Both the position numbers and the translations under genes were made by a program. Below the pieces are notes generated by a model. The model did no database searches. It was given only the letters and a program-made list of their open reading frames with translations, and had not been told where the DNA came from. Below, piece by piece: positions 11,739 through 21,208 of a DNA stretch of 64,000 nt. Numbering within the stretch: position 1 is the stretch's first letter; each line of letters opens with the position of its first letter. This DNA is from Trametopsis cervina. Lineage: Eukaryota > Basidiomycota > Agaricomycetes > Polyporales > Irpicaceae. The stretch covers positions 1,736,001 to 1,800,000 of the forward strand of contig MU278349.1 in NCBI GenBank assembly GCA_022385755.1, given 5' to 3'.

Positions 11739-12471
11739 ATGGCCAACGCTTCCGCTAAGCGCGTTGGTAAGTCGTAACCTCTCAAACCGACCGCGTTTGC
11801 TCGCTCAGCGTCACTCACATCGCTTATTCCTCCATGCAGCTTCGCAGAATGCGAACACGATCAAAAACCTGCGACTGGGCATGATCATCTCCGGAGTACT
11901 TGCCCTCGTCTTTCGCGTCTTCTTCCAACGAGGTTCCCTGTCGCCGAAACGCTTCTCCTTCTACATATACATCCTATCGCTCGTGCCGTCTATCTTCCTC
12001 TCCCGATATCTTGAGCGTATTGGCTCTCCCCGCGTAGACCCTACCACTGGCACCCTTATTTCTGCTGGGGAAGACCTCAGCAGTTCTGGTATTATCGAGT
12101 GGTGTTTCGACGTGGTGTATATCACATGTACGTATCAAAATATCCTGTGTGCAAGCGATGTTCACGTCAATACAGGGGCTTGCCAGATTGGCAGTGGTCT
12201 ATTTGGGACATGGGTGTGGCTGCTATACTTGATCGTGCGTCTACATACTCTTCGTTCCTGCACGTTGGCCAACTCGAAATCTCACCAGATACCCGGATAT
12301 GCCGGCTACAAACTCTGGGGCTCCGTCATAGCGCCATTCGTGCTGGGTCGCACCCCAGCGACCGCCGAGCCCGAGCTGCCAGACGCGAATCAGCCTACGA
12401 GTAAACGTCAAGAAAAACTGAAAAAGAGACAGGAGCGGGGTGACCCTCGTGTCCAGCTACGATCTAGATGA
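11739..12471 (+). CDS. SND2: SND2/TMEM208 family ER-targeting membrane protein
   Basis: Exons 11739-11766, 11840-12127, 12176-12234 and 12289-12471 give 185 residues. The family is known from yeast Snd2 and human TMEM208, an ER membrane part of the SRP-independent targeting route. Hydrophobic segments are NLRLGMIISGVLALVFRVFF, a YIYILSLVPSIFLSRYL helix, and a last pair around FGTWVWLLYLIIPGYAGYKL, the conserved IPGYAGYK block. Splicing at 12128-12175 restores a Trp codon across the junction and gives the family reading (YITWACQIGSG). The C-terminus is a basic tail (KRQEKLKKRQERG), as in TMEM208. Confidence 0.9.
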
Positions 12472-12619
12472 ACTATCTTCCACAGTAGATTCTGTCCCTG
12501 AAGTTGTGCTACTAATTACATTGAGCTGTGAAAACGGATAGCCTCAACTTGACGGAGAGGGCTCGGGCGCGAAGCAGCAATCTGGTGATGACACTGTTCG
12601 GTAAGTGATTCGCCGCCGC
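12472..12619. other. SND2 3' flank before the duplicated block
   Basis: A short stretch between the SND2 stop and the first copy of the duplicated block. I see no gene in it. Confidence 0.4.
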
Positions 12620-12985
12620 ATAACCTAAACGATTTCTGTCCCCCTCCAGTTTGCTGGGGTATGCTCTCTCCTTCTATGCCATTCATGCAACTCAAGTTAC
12701 GAGCTGACACAAAACAGCCCTTCGCGAATTCACAATACCGCTGTCATTTTCGAGCCCCTCAACATACCTGGCGTTTGTCATGCGCCTCGATTTTCACCTA
12801 CGCGCGATATCCTCACTGCTCAAGGTTAATCAACAGACGCTCCTAATCACGGTCACGAGACACATTCCCCAGTCGTGCGGCGCAGTCAGAGCACGTATCG
12901 CGAGACTCAGGCGAAGTCTGACATGATGCAGCTGAACCGAGTGCAGCATTGACACTCCCATGTCCAATTATACAAGCCTATGTGA
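12620..12985. repeat. Diverged duplicate block, copy 1
   Basis: This block matches 14018-14330 in the same orientation. Shared stretches include the GATTTCTGTCCC start, TATGC with a C/T-rich run, GAGTTCACAATA-like and AATCAA..GACGCTC segments, and CAC/CGGTCA..GA/CGACACAT. The ends share CACTCC.ATGTCCA. Copy 1 has about 70 extra bases near 12740-12815. The second copy is the upstream region of the coiled-coil gene at 13375-13943, so this is probably the upstream relic of a lost paralog. It could also be a diverged direct repeat from another source. Confidence 0.6.
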
Positions 12986-13027
12986 GCGTGTGTTTTCTCT
13001 TTCGCTCTATGAATCGAGCTGCTCGAC

Positions 13028-13320
13028 AATCCGTACAGCACGCGCAGCCAAGCGGTGCACCAGAATATCTTCAGGGTAGGCACTCCCCGCCACCCACGTG
13101 AACCCGACAGCGACGTAATGCAACCTTCGCACAGGGTAGTTGATACTCATTTACACTCTCCAGCAACGAAGCCAGCTGAAGCTCTCCGACATCTATGCCG
13201 CCCTTCCCTCCTGTGCTGGCTCGCGCGCAAAGAAAAAAATGAACGGCGTGATGAACCTCGGCGCCGCGCACGATGTCCAAAGCACGGAGGACCCGGTCAC
13301 ATATCTGGACTTCCGCGTGT
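13028..13320 (+). pseudogene. Fragment of an Ncp1-like gene (end of exon 1 plus last exon)
   Basis: The stretch at about 13048-13075 (CACCAGAATATCTTCAGGGT) resembles the exon 1/donor junction of the intact gene at 22467-23212. The stretch at 13155-13300 resembles its acceptor and last exon: it reads QQRSQLKLSDIYAA against QQRELKLSDIHAA, then MNLGAAHDV against MNPGAAHDV. The two internal exons and most introns are missing and no full frame remains. It lies tail to tail with the coiled-coil gene that ends at 13375, the same geometry as the other two copies of this pair. Confidence 0.75.
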
Positions 13321-13374
13321 CCATCATCAATCGGTGTACACGCATTACGATCGAGTATATAATAAACCTGCGTC

Positions 13375-13943
13375 TTACAACATGCCTAAAAGCCAGAAGA
13401 GGACTCTCGCCCTTCGTACGACAATATCGTCGTCCTTCGTAATCCGCATAGTGTCGTTGTAGAAGAACACCAAGCTAAAGATGTCTTCATGTTCGAGACC
13501 GTCGACTTGGATCTCTCCAGGAAAGGCGTCCCCAATATTGCCTGTGGGATACTGCCCGGCCGGCGGTGCACCATCAGGAGGGCACAATTGCCAAGGGTCA
13601 CCGTTGCCATCGTTCTGCCAGAGACCGTCACAATCCGGGGACTGCAACACAGGGATGCACTTACAGCTTTGAGAAGCAGGAGAGGCAGAGTTGCGCGTCG
13701 CATGCGCTCACGATTCCGTAACCAGATTTCGAAATTTTGCATTCTTGTGGTCAGCAGGCGGACTACTTTGTTCATTTCGTGCGTAGCAGACTGCAGCTGC
13801 GCCTCGCTCATGGATGCGGTGTCCGCCGCCGCCTGGATGTCGCGCAAGCTAGCTGTGACGGTAGCCACATCAGCTTGCAGCAATTGCATTTCCTGAGCGA
13901 ACGAGCATGGGAAGGGATCGTGCTCGCCGCTGTTAGTGGCCAT
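13375..13943 (-). CDS. Coiled-coil protein with FYNDTM C-terminal domain (copy A)
   Basis: Exons 13665-13943 and 13375-13614 give 172 residues; the 50-nt intron sits at the same place as in copies B and C. The N-terminal half is a predicted coiled coil with heptads such as MQLLQADVATVTASLRDIQ. The C-terminal half begins NDGNGDP and contains G-x-I-G-D-x-F and FFYNDTMRIT, then a basic R-R-A-R-V segment. I do not recognise a function. The layout (heptad coil plus a small conserved C-terminal domain) recalls Mug135-like proteins of agaricomycetes, but that link is a guess. Copy A is the most diverged of the three. Confidence 0.8.
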
Positions 13944-14017
13944 CTCAGCTTGCCACGTTGAAGGACCTTGGCGAGGTGAGAGTTGAGAGTGAGCGTTAGT
14001 TGCGCGCCTGAATATGT

Positions 14018-14330
14018 GATCGCATGAACAGCGGATTTCTGTCCCTCTTCAGCTTGCTCAGGTATGCTTATTCCTTCCGTGGCAATGCTGCGGCTCATGT
14101 TCTAACTGATGCTAAAATAGCCTTTCACGAGTTCACAATATCCTCATTGTCTAAAATAAAAACTAATCAATGGACGCTCTATGTCACGGTCATGCGACAC
14201 ATCCCGCGAGCGTGCGACGCGGCCAAAGCAATGACCATGGCACTGAGCCAGAATCCGACATTACCTAGCTGAGCCGAGCACAGCACTGATACTCCAATGT
14301 CCACTGTACGAGTACAACACTAACCTAGCT
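14018..14330. repeat. Diverged duplicate block, copy 2 (upstream of copy A)
   Basis: This is the counterpart of 12620-12985, in direct orientation, and lies just upstream of the start of copy A at 13943. It probably holds the promoter of copy A. The open frames crossing it share a short SIP.Q...GQKS-like reading with copy 1 on the minus strand, but both are interrupted and I do not call a gene. Confidence 0.55.
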
Positions 14331-14631
14331 GCTCGACACGAGTACAGCGCGAGAACTAACGCGCACATGACCGCGCCAAGCTACGCTCCACCAAGCGCAC
14401 GAAGCACAGCCAATGTCGCTCCCCCGCTCCATCCCAACTCAACTACGCGTGCCCACTCGCTCCACTTGGTCATCCATACCAAGCATGGCTGCTGGAAGTG
14501 GTAAGGACCAGAAATGTATAAGAATGCTCAGTCAGCCGAGCTTTGGACCCCACCAAACGCACTTCATCCACTCCCCTCCACACACCCACACTCACAAATA
14601 AACAAATAAACTCAGACTTTCACGAATCACA
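14331..14631. other. Promoter region of the CON-6 gene
   Basis: About 300 bp upstream of the CON-6 start. The last 60 bp are rich in CAC/ACAC repeats, as in a fungal 5' leader. A small open frame at 14413-14601 has no splice or family support. Confidence 0.4.
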
Positions 14632-15069
14632 ATGCCATCCCTCTTTACTCGTCGCTCTCCTCGTACCTCGACAACGAAAACCACGAGAACGAAACGCACG
14701 ACACTGTTCCGCAAGGATCCTGACCGTGTCGCTGGAGGATATAGTAAGTTTCTATATCTTCGTTGGTCATTACCCGCGTATCTAATTGCGCTTATCCTCT
14801 CCAGAGGCTGCACTCTCTAACCCCAACACGACTCACGCGGGCCGCGAACATGCCAAGCATGAGCTGAAAGCCATGGTACGTTCTCCCCATTTTTCCCTTT
14901 GACCTCGTGTCCTTACATCTCGCAGGGCCGCGGTCGTGAGGCCCATGTTCCCATTACCACCAAGATTAAACGCGCCCTCGGCATCCACAGCACGCCGCGC
15001 AAGACGCGACAGAGGGAGAGGACCTCCGCGAGGAGAACAACCCGTACACGGTTTGGCAGGAGGATCTAA
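14632..15069 (+). CDS. Conidiation protein 6 (CON-6) family protein
   Basis: Exons 14632-14743, 14805-14875 and 14926-15069 give a very basic 108-residue protein. The central block RVAGGYKAALSNPNTTHAG, followed by REHAKHELKAMG, matches the Con-6 repeat (G-x-K-A-x-L-x-N-P-x ... A-x-x-A...L). It is recovered only after removing the first intron, which joins GGY to KAAL. One Con-6 unit is present; ascomycete relatives often carry two. The flanks are rich in R, T and K. Con-6 was found through conidiation-induced expression in Neurospora; its role in basidiomycetes is not established. Confidence 0.85.
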
Positions 15070-16011
15070 GCACAGCTCCTCTCCGTCGGCATCCTCTCCG
15101 TCACCTCATCATTCTTGGGATACCCATATATAATACCGTCCCCAACCTCCTGTTAAGGAGGCTCGGCTTAAATTGTAGCATATTAACGTCTTTTTGGGTC
15201 TGCTCGTTCACTGCTTCTTGGAGAGTCTCGTATAACAGTTAACAGTACCGTTCCGTTATAATCGTGTAATATACCCCAAATGCATGGAACTCACGTAGTC
15301 ACGGGCAGCGATGACGCCGCCAACGTCGACAGTAAGCACTTCGACACCCAGAAATAGACATGGACTCGATGTCTCAGGGAAAGCCGTTCAACACTCGCCT
15401 CTCGCCCCCCGAAGTATGATGAACTGGTTGTATTTCCGCAATCTCACCACAACGACCGATAAATACAGCTGAGTGTACATGAGCGTACAACGAATAACGA
15501 CGTGCGATGCGATGGTGATGCGGGACGGCTATAGTACTGGTACAGGGGCGTAGACCAATCATGTCCAAAATGAAATGCTAAGGCAAAATGACGAAGAAGA
15601 GGAAGGGTGTTAAGAATATATGTGTTTGGGTATGTGACGCTTGGGTTATGCTGTATGTATAAGAATATGGAGCTCGGCGGGACGATGGGGTGGAGATGCA
15701 TGATCAAGGTAGCTGGTGACGGTGGTGGTGGTCTATGGCCCTGCACAGACATGGACACGAAGACGGGGTCGAAGGGCGAGACTGACCGTGACTGTCGAGG
15801 ATGGGCATAACGGCATGCGTAAAATGCTCGCATGCGCACAAGACACTTTTGAGAGGCGGAGGTAGAAACGCGAAAGGACGTCAGAAGGCTTGAATTAAGT
15901 TTGTGTCGTATTCGAGTGGTTGTGTGGTGTATCTGCAGACGTTCGGATGCTGTTCGTTCTAATGATTTGGCTCTTCGTTCCTCAATTTCATTGTGTGCCA
16001 TGGCTGGTCGT
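15070..16011. other. Intergenic, convergent 3' ends of CON-6 and the DUF6741-like gene
   Basis: About 940 bp. Short open frames are present on both strands, but none has family resemblance, a plausible intron chain or good composition. I see no tRNA and no strong repeat. It likely holds the two 3' untranslated regions. Confidence 0.4.
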
Positions 16012-17009
16012 TCAGCTGGTAGACAGCACGGGCTGCCACACCCCGATTGACGTCTCCTCCAGCTGGTACAAGATCACGCGGTCCCACGAGATCGGAACCA
16101 TGTTGGCCTACGGGAACAAGACCGATATAGTGAGCACTCGACATCGAACAATCTAGCCAGGCAAAGCCCATGCACATACCTGCAGGAAGTGCACACATGC
16201 CCGCGCAATACGGCGCGCGAGCGTCGTGAGCTGCACACGCCCCTCATACCCGTCCACAGGGATCTCGTACGTCATCGACGTGTATCCCGGCCACTGCAAG
16301 CAAACAGAGTCTCAGTCAGCTCCCCATCGCATCTACCTCGTTCACAACTACAGAAGACTCACCCGAATCTTCAAGATGATCCTCCCGCGCGAGTCCACGT
16401 TCAGGTCATGGAAGGTGTACGAGTCGTTTCCGCTCAGCCGCACGCTCGCCATCGCCTCTCCGAGGGTGATACCCGAGCGGAAGCCGCCCTTGCGGCGGAA
16501 CTTGACAGCGACGGTGCTGCTCATGCGCATCGACGCGCCCCGACCGAGGCTGCGTGCCGACACGGACGAGTGCCTGCGTCGGCGAGAGAGACCGGGGGTC
16601 CATGGCGCGACGGACCCGGCGGTGTCGTCGTAGTAGGCGTCGTGCCCGTCGTATTCATCGTACACTGTTTGAGACGGCGTCAGTCCCGACTGTTCGTGGT
16701 GGCGGGATTGGGAGCGGTGGTGTTGATGCGTACCTCGGCCGTTGTACTGGCTTACTTGCCTGGAGGGTGCGTAGATGGGGTACCCAGCCTGTGGGTAGTT
16801 GGGCTATGAGGCAACGTGTCAGTGACGTCCTTGTGATGAAGATGCAAGGACAAGATGAAAAAGGAGTGATAACTGACGTCGTATACTCCGCCCGCCATGG
16901 GCGCGTCGTAGATGAGATCGCCAGGGTGCTGGCTGTACATGGACGCACGCCGGCTGATTGGAAAGCCGACTTGTTGTTGGTTGTAAGTGTCGTATACTGG
17001 GTAGGCCAT
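16012..17009 (-). CDS. Basidiomycete-specific protein, DUF6741-like
   Basis: Exons 16878-17009, 16734-16803, 16363-16664, 16180-16293 and 16012-16107 give 237 residues. The N-terminus is rich in Y, P and Q, followed by a basic RRRRHSSVS patch. The C-terminal domain of about 125 residues reads VKFRRKGGFRSGITLGEAM, then VRLSGNDSYTFHDLNVDSRG, WPGYTSMTYEIPVDGYEGR, LARRIARACVHFLQ, and ends with a WDRVILYQLEE...GVWQP-type segment. I recall this pattern from uncharacterised agaricomycete proteins placed in DUF6741; that name is from memory and unchecked. No catalytic motif is visible. Confidence 0.8.
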
Positions 17010-17941
17010 CGCAGTTCTTGGTTCGGGTGAGTAAGTGTGCTGAGTTTTGAAGCCCTTTGCCGCCTTTCTGGCGTCGGGTGTCGATGTGAGGGGAGAGAAA
17101 CGAAACTACGGGATGGGTTGGAAAGATACAGAGGTAAAGAGGTGTCTTGTGTGTGGGATCCTTGCTTGGAGAGACCATCCGGAGGGGCACAGCCCACCCA
17201 ACTCTTATACGCACGGAAATGAAACAGCACCCAAATGGCGATGATATCACCAGACCTTGCGCGTCCAGTTCCAGAGCCACACAAACACAGGGAAGGGGCA
17301 AGTGGGAAAACACGCGTGTTCGGAGACGTCTTCTTGCTCCGGCGCAGACGTGGGCATGGTGTTATCATCAATGTACTGTTTTGCCTGAAACGCGCTGATA
17401 CTCAGATACACCAGATACGGACGCTGGATGGGAGGATATGAACGCACACGCACGGTTGTCTGGTGGAAAGGGCGAGGCGGCACATCCCATGCCGGGTCCG
17501 TTGCGTTAGCCCATTAACCCAGCAATCCCGTTTTGGGACTATCGACAATCCATTTGAGCCATATCCCCTCGAACCACGGACGGACAGACGCATGTCTATC
17601 ACACGAAGCCCAAAGGGAGAAGATGAGAAGTGGAACACCGCGTACGTACGCATAGAGTCGTATCGGGCCCTGCGCACATCCTCTTGATGTGGTTACCAGA
17701 TCTCCGTGTCGTTGGCGTTCGTAGAATACTATTCAGCGGTGGTGAGGTGGGGTGTAGGCGAGCCGGGTCCACGAACCTGTCTCTTCTGGCCTGAAAACGG
17801 GGGAGTGCAAGGCACTGTCCCAGAGTGTTCTGCGGCGTGTAGTTGCACCGACACTATGCCTAGAGCATAGCGGAAAGGCAAGCTGCTGTATTGCTCGAGC
17901 TGACCAGCGACCAGCGTATATCCGACGGCCGAGGCCTGTTC
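17010..17941. other. Promoter side of the DUF6741-like gene
   Basis: About 930 bp with several open frames on both strands but no supported gene. Part of it is the promoter of the minus-strand gene starting at 17009. Confidence 0.35.
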
Positions 17942-18262
17942 TTATACAACGAGAACTGAGCTGGGGTTCGCGCCCGTCAGGGGCTTTGCTGCGCCGGTAT
18001 TCCTTTCATGACCAACACCATCGCTGTCGGTGCGCAGAGGGGGCACGGTTTCTGTATTCTTGGGGACCAATGAGAACGTGGACGACGATGGAGAGATGGG
18101 CGTAAGTACAGGATCTGCGCCCAGCTTGCGCACTTGCTGCTTGCCTCCGTGTTTCCTTGTTTGCGTGGCAATGGGCTGCAGCGGCGAAGAAGCTTCCGTG
18201 GCCTCGAGGACGCAATGAGGCGTGCTGTAAGCTCCTGATATTGCTGTGGGAATCTGCTTGAA
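17942..18262 (-). other. Possible terminal exon of an unrecognised gene
   Basis: On the minus strand a frame of about 105 codons, open from 18262 to a stop at 17942, reads like protein. It includes ISGAYSTPHC, TQTRKHGGKQQVRKLGADPV, LTPISPSSSTFSLVPKNTE and a polar tail ending SSVLVV. It contains no Met, so it needs an upstream exon; the acceptor could be the CAG at about 18262. I found no convincing first exon. It may belong to the coding signal at 18521-18812. Function unknown. Confidence 0.3.
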
Positions 18263-18520
18263 AGTGAGAATGACGGTATGTAGCAGTGGTAGACAACACG
18301 AGGATTCAAGTATAGGGGCGTTGCGCGCACGACGTCAGACTAAGGATGTTCTGTCGGGATGAATGGGTGGAAGGGTGACGGTGAGGTAAAGACGAAACCC
18401 ACGAGGCTGAAAGATTTTAAATTTGGTGTGAGAGTAGCGCGTTGGGTTACGCTGCACGTGATATGTGACACACGCGTTAAACGCGGTGCATCCTGGGATC
18501 TACACAAACCAAAGGATGCC
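18263..18520. other. Gap between two possible minus-strand exons
   Basis: It contains C/T-rich runs on the minus strand, as in fungal promoters, and no supported gene. It is either the promoter of the 17942-18262 frame or an intron of about 260 nt. Confidence 0.25.
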
Positions 18521-18812
18521 CTATTCATCTGTTGAACATGTTTTGTTGATTCTACTCCCCAATCTATAAGGTTCTTGCCGCTTGTCCGAGTCGGAATCGG
18601 ACTGTGTGCTCTCAAGAGCAGGCCTATCAGGGGTCTTCACTCCTATTCTGTCGTGAAGTGGCACCCGGATTCGGAGGTCAGCTTCGTAAGGCATCAGTGT
18701 CATACCGTTAACTAGTAACATACGTCTCGAATAAACGTACCCATTTTAATGTCACCCACGGTCTGGTTTTCTTCTACCGCAGCGCGATGGGGGTCAACAG
18801 GGACGATGTATG
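18521..18812 (-). other. Possible exons of an unrecognised gene
   Basis: On the minus strand the frame TYIVPVDPHRAAVEENQTVG...KM runs to a GTACGT donor at about 18742. An acceptor at about 18717 then gives VNGMTLMPYEADLRIRVPLH and a polar tail ending NKTCSTDE before a stop at 18521. That intron would be only about 26 nt, so the exact junction is doubtful. The upstream part merges into the 5' block of the plus-strand gene starting at 18902, and no start codon is certain. Function unknown. Confidence 0.3.
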
Positions 18813-18829
18813 TCTGACATACTCGGTTT

Positions 18830-18901
18830 ATGAGCGTCAAACGCGCTTGCTTCCGTGACGAGCTTTCAGCCACAAGCTTTCAACTACGACACTCACGAAT
18901 C
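18830..18901 (+). repeat. Shared 5' block, copy at the minisatellite coiled-coil gene
   Basis: The stretch ATGAGCGT..AAC, then GAGCTTTCAGCCAC and AAGCTTTCAACTACGA, is also found just upstream of the two coiled-coil genes at 20316 and 21209. The likely reading is a common promoter or 5' leader spread by duplication. Confidence 0.6.
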
Positions 18902-19611
18902 ATGCAGCCCAATCGCATCCCCGAACCTTTAGACCTCAATGTCGCACGTCCTAGGACTTTCGACATCCAAGAGGGTGATCTAACGCCGGAAGAGCTGCGA
19001 ATCTCACATTCTTACGCGTCTGCCGCACTCATGACAAGTACGTGCTGTGGTCCCATATACCCTGATGTCCAACCGAGCTCTTGGCAGTCACCAAAAATGA
19101 CCCCGAACATGACCTCAAATTCATTGAAGCAGTGGGATATCAGGCACACTTAGGCCGCCTATGTATGTTTGCAAACACTTGGTGCTTACTTGTCTGATCC
19201 GTCCATGCAGGTGAGCAGAAGCTATATGGCAACCAACCCTGGGGCCCGGAAGTTGCACAGTTGGCGGTACTGATCCAGGATCTTACGAAGAAGGTGGACG
19301 CTAGTACGACCGAGCTGCGTGGCGACATTGCTGCGATTAGGAACGATATGACCACGATGCACACCGACATGAACACGATGCACACCGACTTGACTACGAT
19401 GCACACCAACATGACCGCGATGCGTGCCGATATGCAGACCTTGAAAGCAGACATCGGGACGTTGAGGGCAGACGTCGGGACGTTGAAAGCGGACGTCGGG
19501 ACGTTGAAAGCGGACGTAGGAACCTTGAAAGCAGACGTAGGGACGTTGAAAGCAGACGTCGGTCAGCTTCAAAACATCACAGACCGCCATACGGCTTTAT
19601 TAGATATTTGA
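18902..19611 (+). CDS. Coiled-coil protein with minisatellite heptad repeats (copy D)
   Basis: Exons 18902-19037, 19088-19162 and 19211-19611 give 203 residues. The first 85 residues form a globular-looking part (DLTPEELRISHSYASAALM, later EQKLYGNQPWGPEVAQL). The rest is a continuous predicted coiled coil: a TTMHTDM-type set of heptads, then six or seven heptads close to TLKADVG. The regular hydrophobic spacing suggests a long parallel oligomer. It shares its 5' flank with copies B and C but lacks their FYNDTM domain and stops right after the coil. No signal peptide or catalytic motif is seen. Function unknown. Confidence 0.8.
19437..19570 (+). repeat. 21-bp coding minisatellite in copy D
   Basis: Six or so tandem units of about 21 bp, close to ACGTTGAAAGCGGACGTCGG, each encode one heptad. 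The unit length keeps frame and heptad phase, so the coil can grow or shrink by slippage without breaking the protein. The preceding segment (19350-19436) has an older, more diverged set encoding T-M-H-T-D/N-M/L. Confidence 0.9.
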
Positions 19612-19689
19612 TTGTAATGTAGTCCATATACACTGGATGATAATTGAGAGGACACGGTAGTATGCAAAAGCTCAGAGGTATATTCTGTG

Positions 19690-20123
19690 CCTCACGTGCA
19701 ACGCCGTTACGCTGGTCGTAACCCTCCATGTCATGTGTCGCGCGAGGGTTCATCGCGCCGTTGTGGGGTTGATGCTATTTGCATGCGAGGCTGCGCGGGA
19801 GGGGGCAGCGGCGCGAATGTCGGACAGCTTGAGCTCGCGTTGTTACTAGAGGCAGAGAGTGTGTCAGCCGCTGGGGATCAGGAGGAAAGGGACGTACATT
19901 GTTTACGTCTTTGCAATGCTGGAAGTCGTCGAGTGCGGAACGCCGCCGCTCGAGGTCGCCGCCAGCTCGAGACGCTCTTGCTGCTGTCTCTTCAGCTATA
20001 GGAGGGGGAGAGCCTACCTTGATAGCGTTCTGGTGTTGCCCCGCGTTCTTCAGGTCACGGACAGTGCTGATCGCACTCTGTCTCGTTCGCAACCGTCTTC
20101 TCGATGCCACGGACGGTACACAT
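19690..20123 (-). pseudogene. Decayed Ncp1-like gene lacking exon 2
   Basis: This is colinear with the intact gene at 22467-23212. It has an ATG at 20123 and a matching exon 1 end (RDLKNA...HQNAIK before a GTAGGC donor), then the exon 3 equivalent (LERRRSALDDFQHCKDVNN) and the last exon. Exon 2 and most of introns 1 and 2 are gone, leaving only 22 nt between the donor and the exon 3 acceptor. Exon 1 is also frameshifted (stop after about 22 codons). It lies tail to tail with copy D. Confidence 0.85.
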
Positions 20124-20188
20124 CCTTTCGGTTCGAATGGAGAGCGTAGCAGCTTGGTACGTCTGCGGTGGCTCGTTAGACGACGACT

Positions 20189-20315
20189 TGTAGCCCTCAA
20201 CACGACCAACTGGCGCTTTTCTGCCTAACGTGCTCGATTCATGAGCGTCTAACGGAGGTACTGTACTTGCATTCAACCACCACGCGCTTTCAGCCACCAC
20301 AAGCTTTCAACCACG
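20189..20315 (+). repeat. Shared 5' block, copy at coiled-coil gene B
   Basis: It matches 21090-21208 over about 120 bp (TGTAGCC, ACGACCAAC.GGCGCTTTT, GTGCCTAACG, ATTCATGAGCGT and the CTTTCAACCACGATG lead into the start) and, more weakly, 18830-18901. Confidence 0.7.
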
Positions 20316-20938
20316 ATGCAAACCGAGCTGAGCCGCGAGATGACCATCGCTAAAGGGACTCTCGCGCAAATTGAGGCAGTGCAGACGACGATGACAGCAG
20401 GCGTAGGCCAGCTTCAGATATCGCAGATCGCCACACAAGATGATGTGACCGCCGTGAAAGCAGATATTGACCGGCTCCAGACAACACAGACTGCTATACA
20501 AGCTGATGTGGCTATCATTCGGAGCACTCTATCTAAGCTAGATGCCCGTATGCAAAATACTCAACTTCACATTTGGAACCGTACTCGTCTCAATGCGGAT
20601 GTACCGAGGCCGCTTCTCATGCTTCATAAAGTGGTAGGTGTCTTCATCTGTTGCAGGTATTTGATTGTGATGGTCTTTTGTAGAACGAAGGCAATGGTAA
20701 TCCGCTCGGAATCAGCGCCAACGGAAGCCCTTCCGTGCAAGACTTTATCGCAGGCGAGATTGGCGAAATCTTCCCGATGACTGGACCCGAAGTCGTATAT
20801 CCTGACCTGACTCACAACATCATAAATGGCATGGTGTACTTCTACAATGACACCATGGGAATCACACCTCAAGACAGTATTAGCAGTCGACAGGCAAGAG
20901 TGAGATGTTGGCTAGTGGGATCAGAACCTACACCGTAG
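20316..20938 (+). CDS. Coiled-coil protein with FYNDTM C-terminal domain (copy B)
   Basis: Exons 20316-20633 and 20684-20938 give 190 residues. The first 85 residues are a heptad coil with near-repeats (GQLQISQIATQDDVTAVKAD, IDRLQTTQTAIQADV). After the intron comes NEGNGNPLGISANGSPSVQD, then GEIGEIF, NGMVYFYNDTMGITPQD and a basic end. It is close to copy C, with the same exon phase and equal second-exon length (255 nt). The ATG is set by homology with copy C; an upstream ATG is followed at once by a stop. Function unknown, and transmembrane or secretion signals are absent. Confidence 0.85.
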
Positions 20939-21089
20939 TATTCTCAGTTTGTTGTTGTATAGTGATGTGAAAGGAACACAGGCAATAGCGATCAATTGTA
21001 GTATTTGAACCCCATCGTTGACAAGCCGCGCGAATCTCTGTGCCCAAGTGCAAAAGGGTAGAATTAAAGCTGATAGATATATCCCGGGA
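20939..21089. other. Copy B 3' flank
   Basis: A short spacer that resembles the copy C 3' flank at 21827-21930 (TATTCTCAGTTT, TTGTTGTA, ATCAATTG.AGTAT, GTTGA.AAGCCGCG). Confidence 0.5.
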
Positions 21090-21208
21090 TTGTAGCCTCT
21101 ATACGACCAACCGGCGCTTTTGTGCCTAACGGTGTTCAATTCATGAGCGTTAAACTGGGGTACTGTACACTGGTGCTTGCTTTCAACCACCACGAGCTTT
21201 CAACCACG
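21090..21208 (+). repeat. Shared 5' block, copy at coiled-coil gene C
   Basis: This is the counterpart of 20189-20315, directly before the start of copy C. Confidence 0.7.

Noticed and set aside
12620..14330. LTR retrotransposon or solo LTRs
   Set aside because: The blocks are direct repeats, but no TG...CA ends, target-site duplication, primer-binding site or reverse transcriptase frame was seen between them.
19350..19570. Possible CRISPR-like array
   Set aside because: Units are directly adjacent without spacers, encode heptads in frame and lie in a eukaryotic gene.
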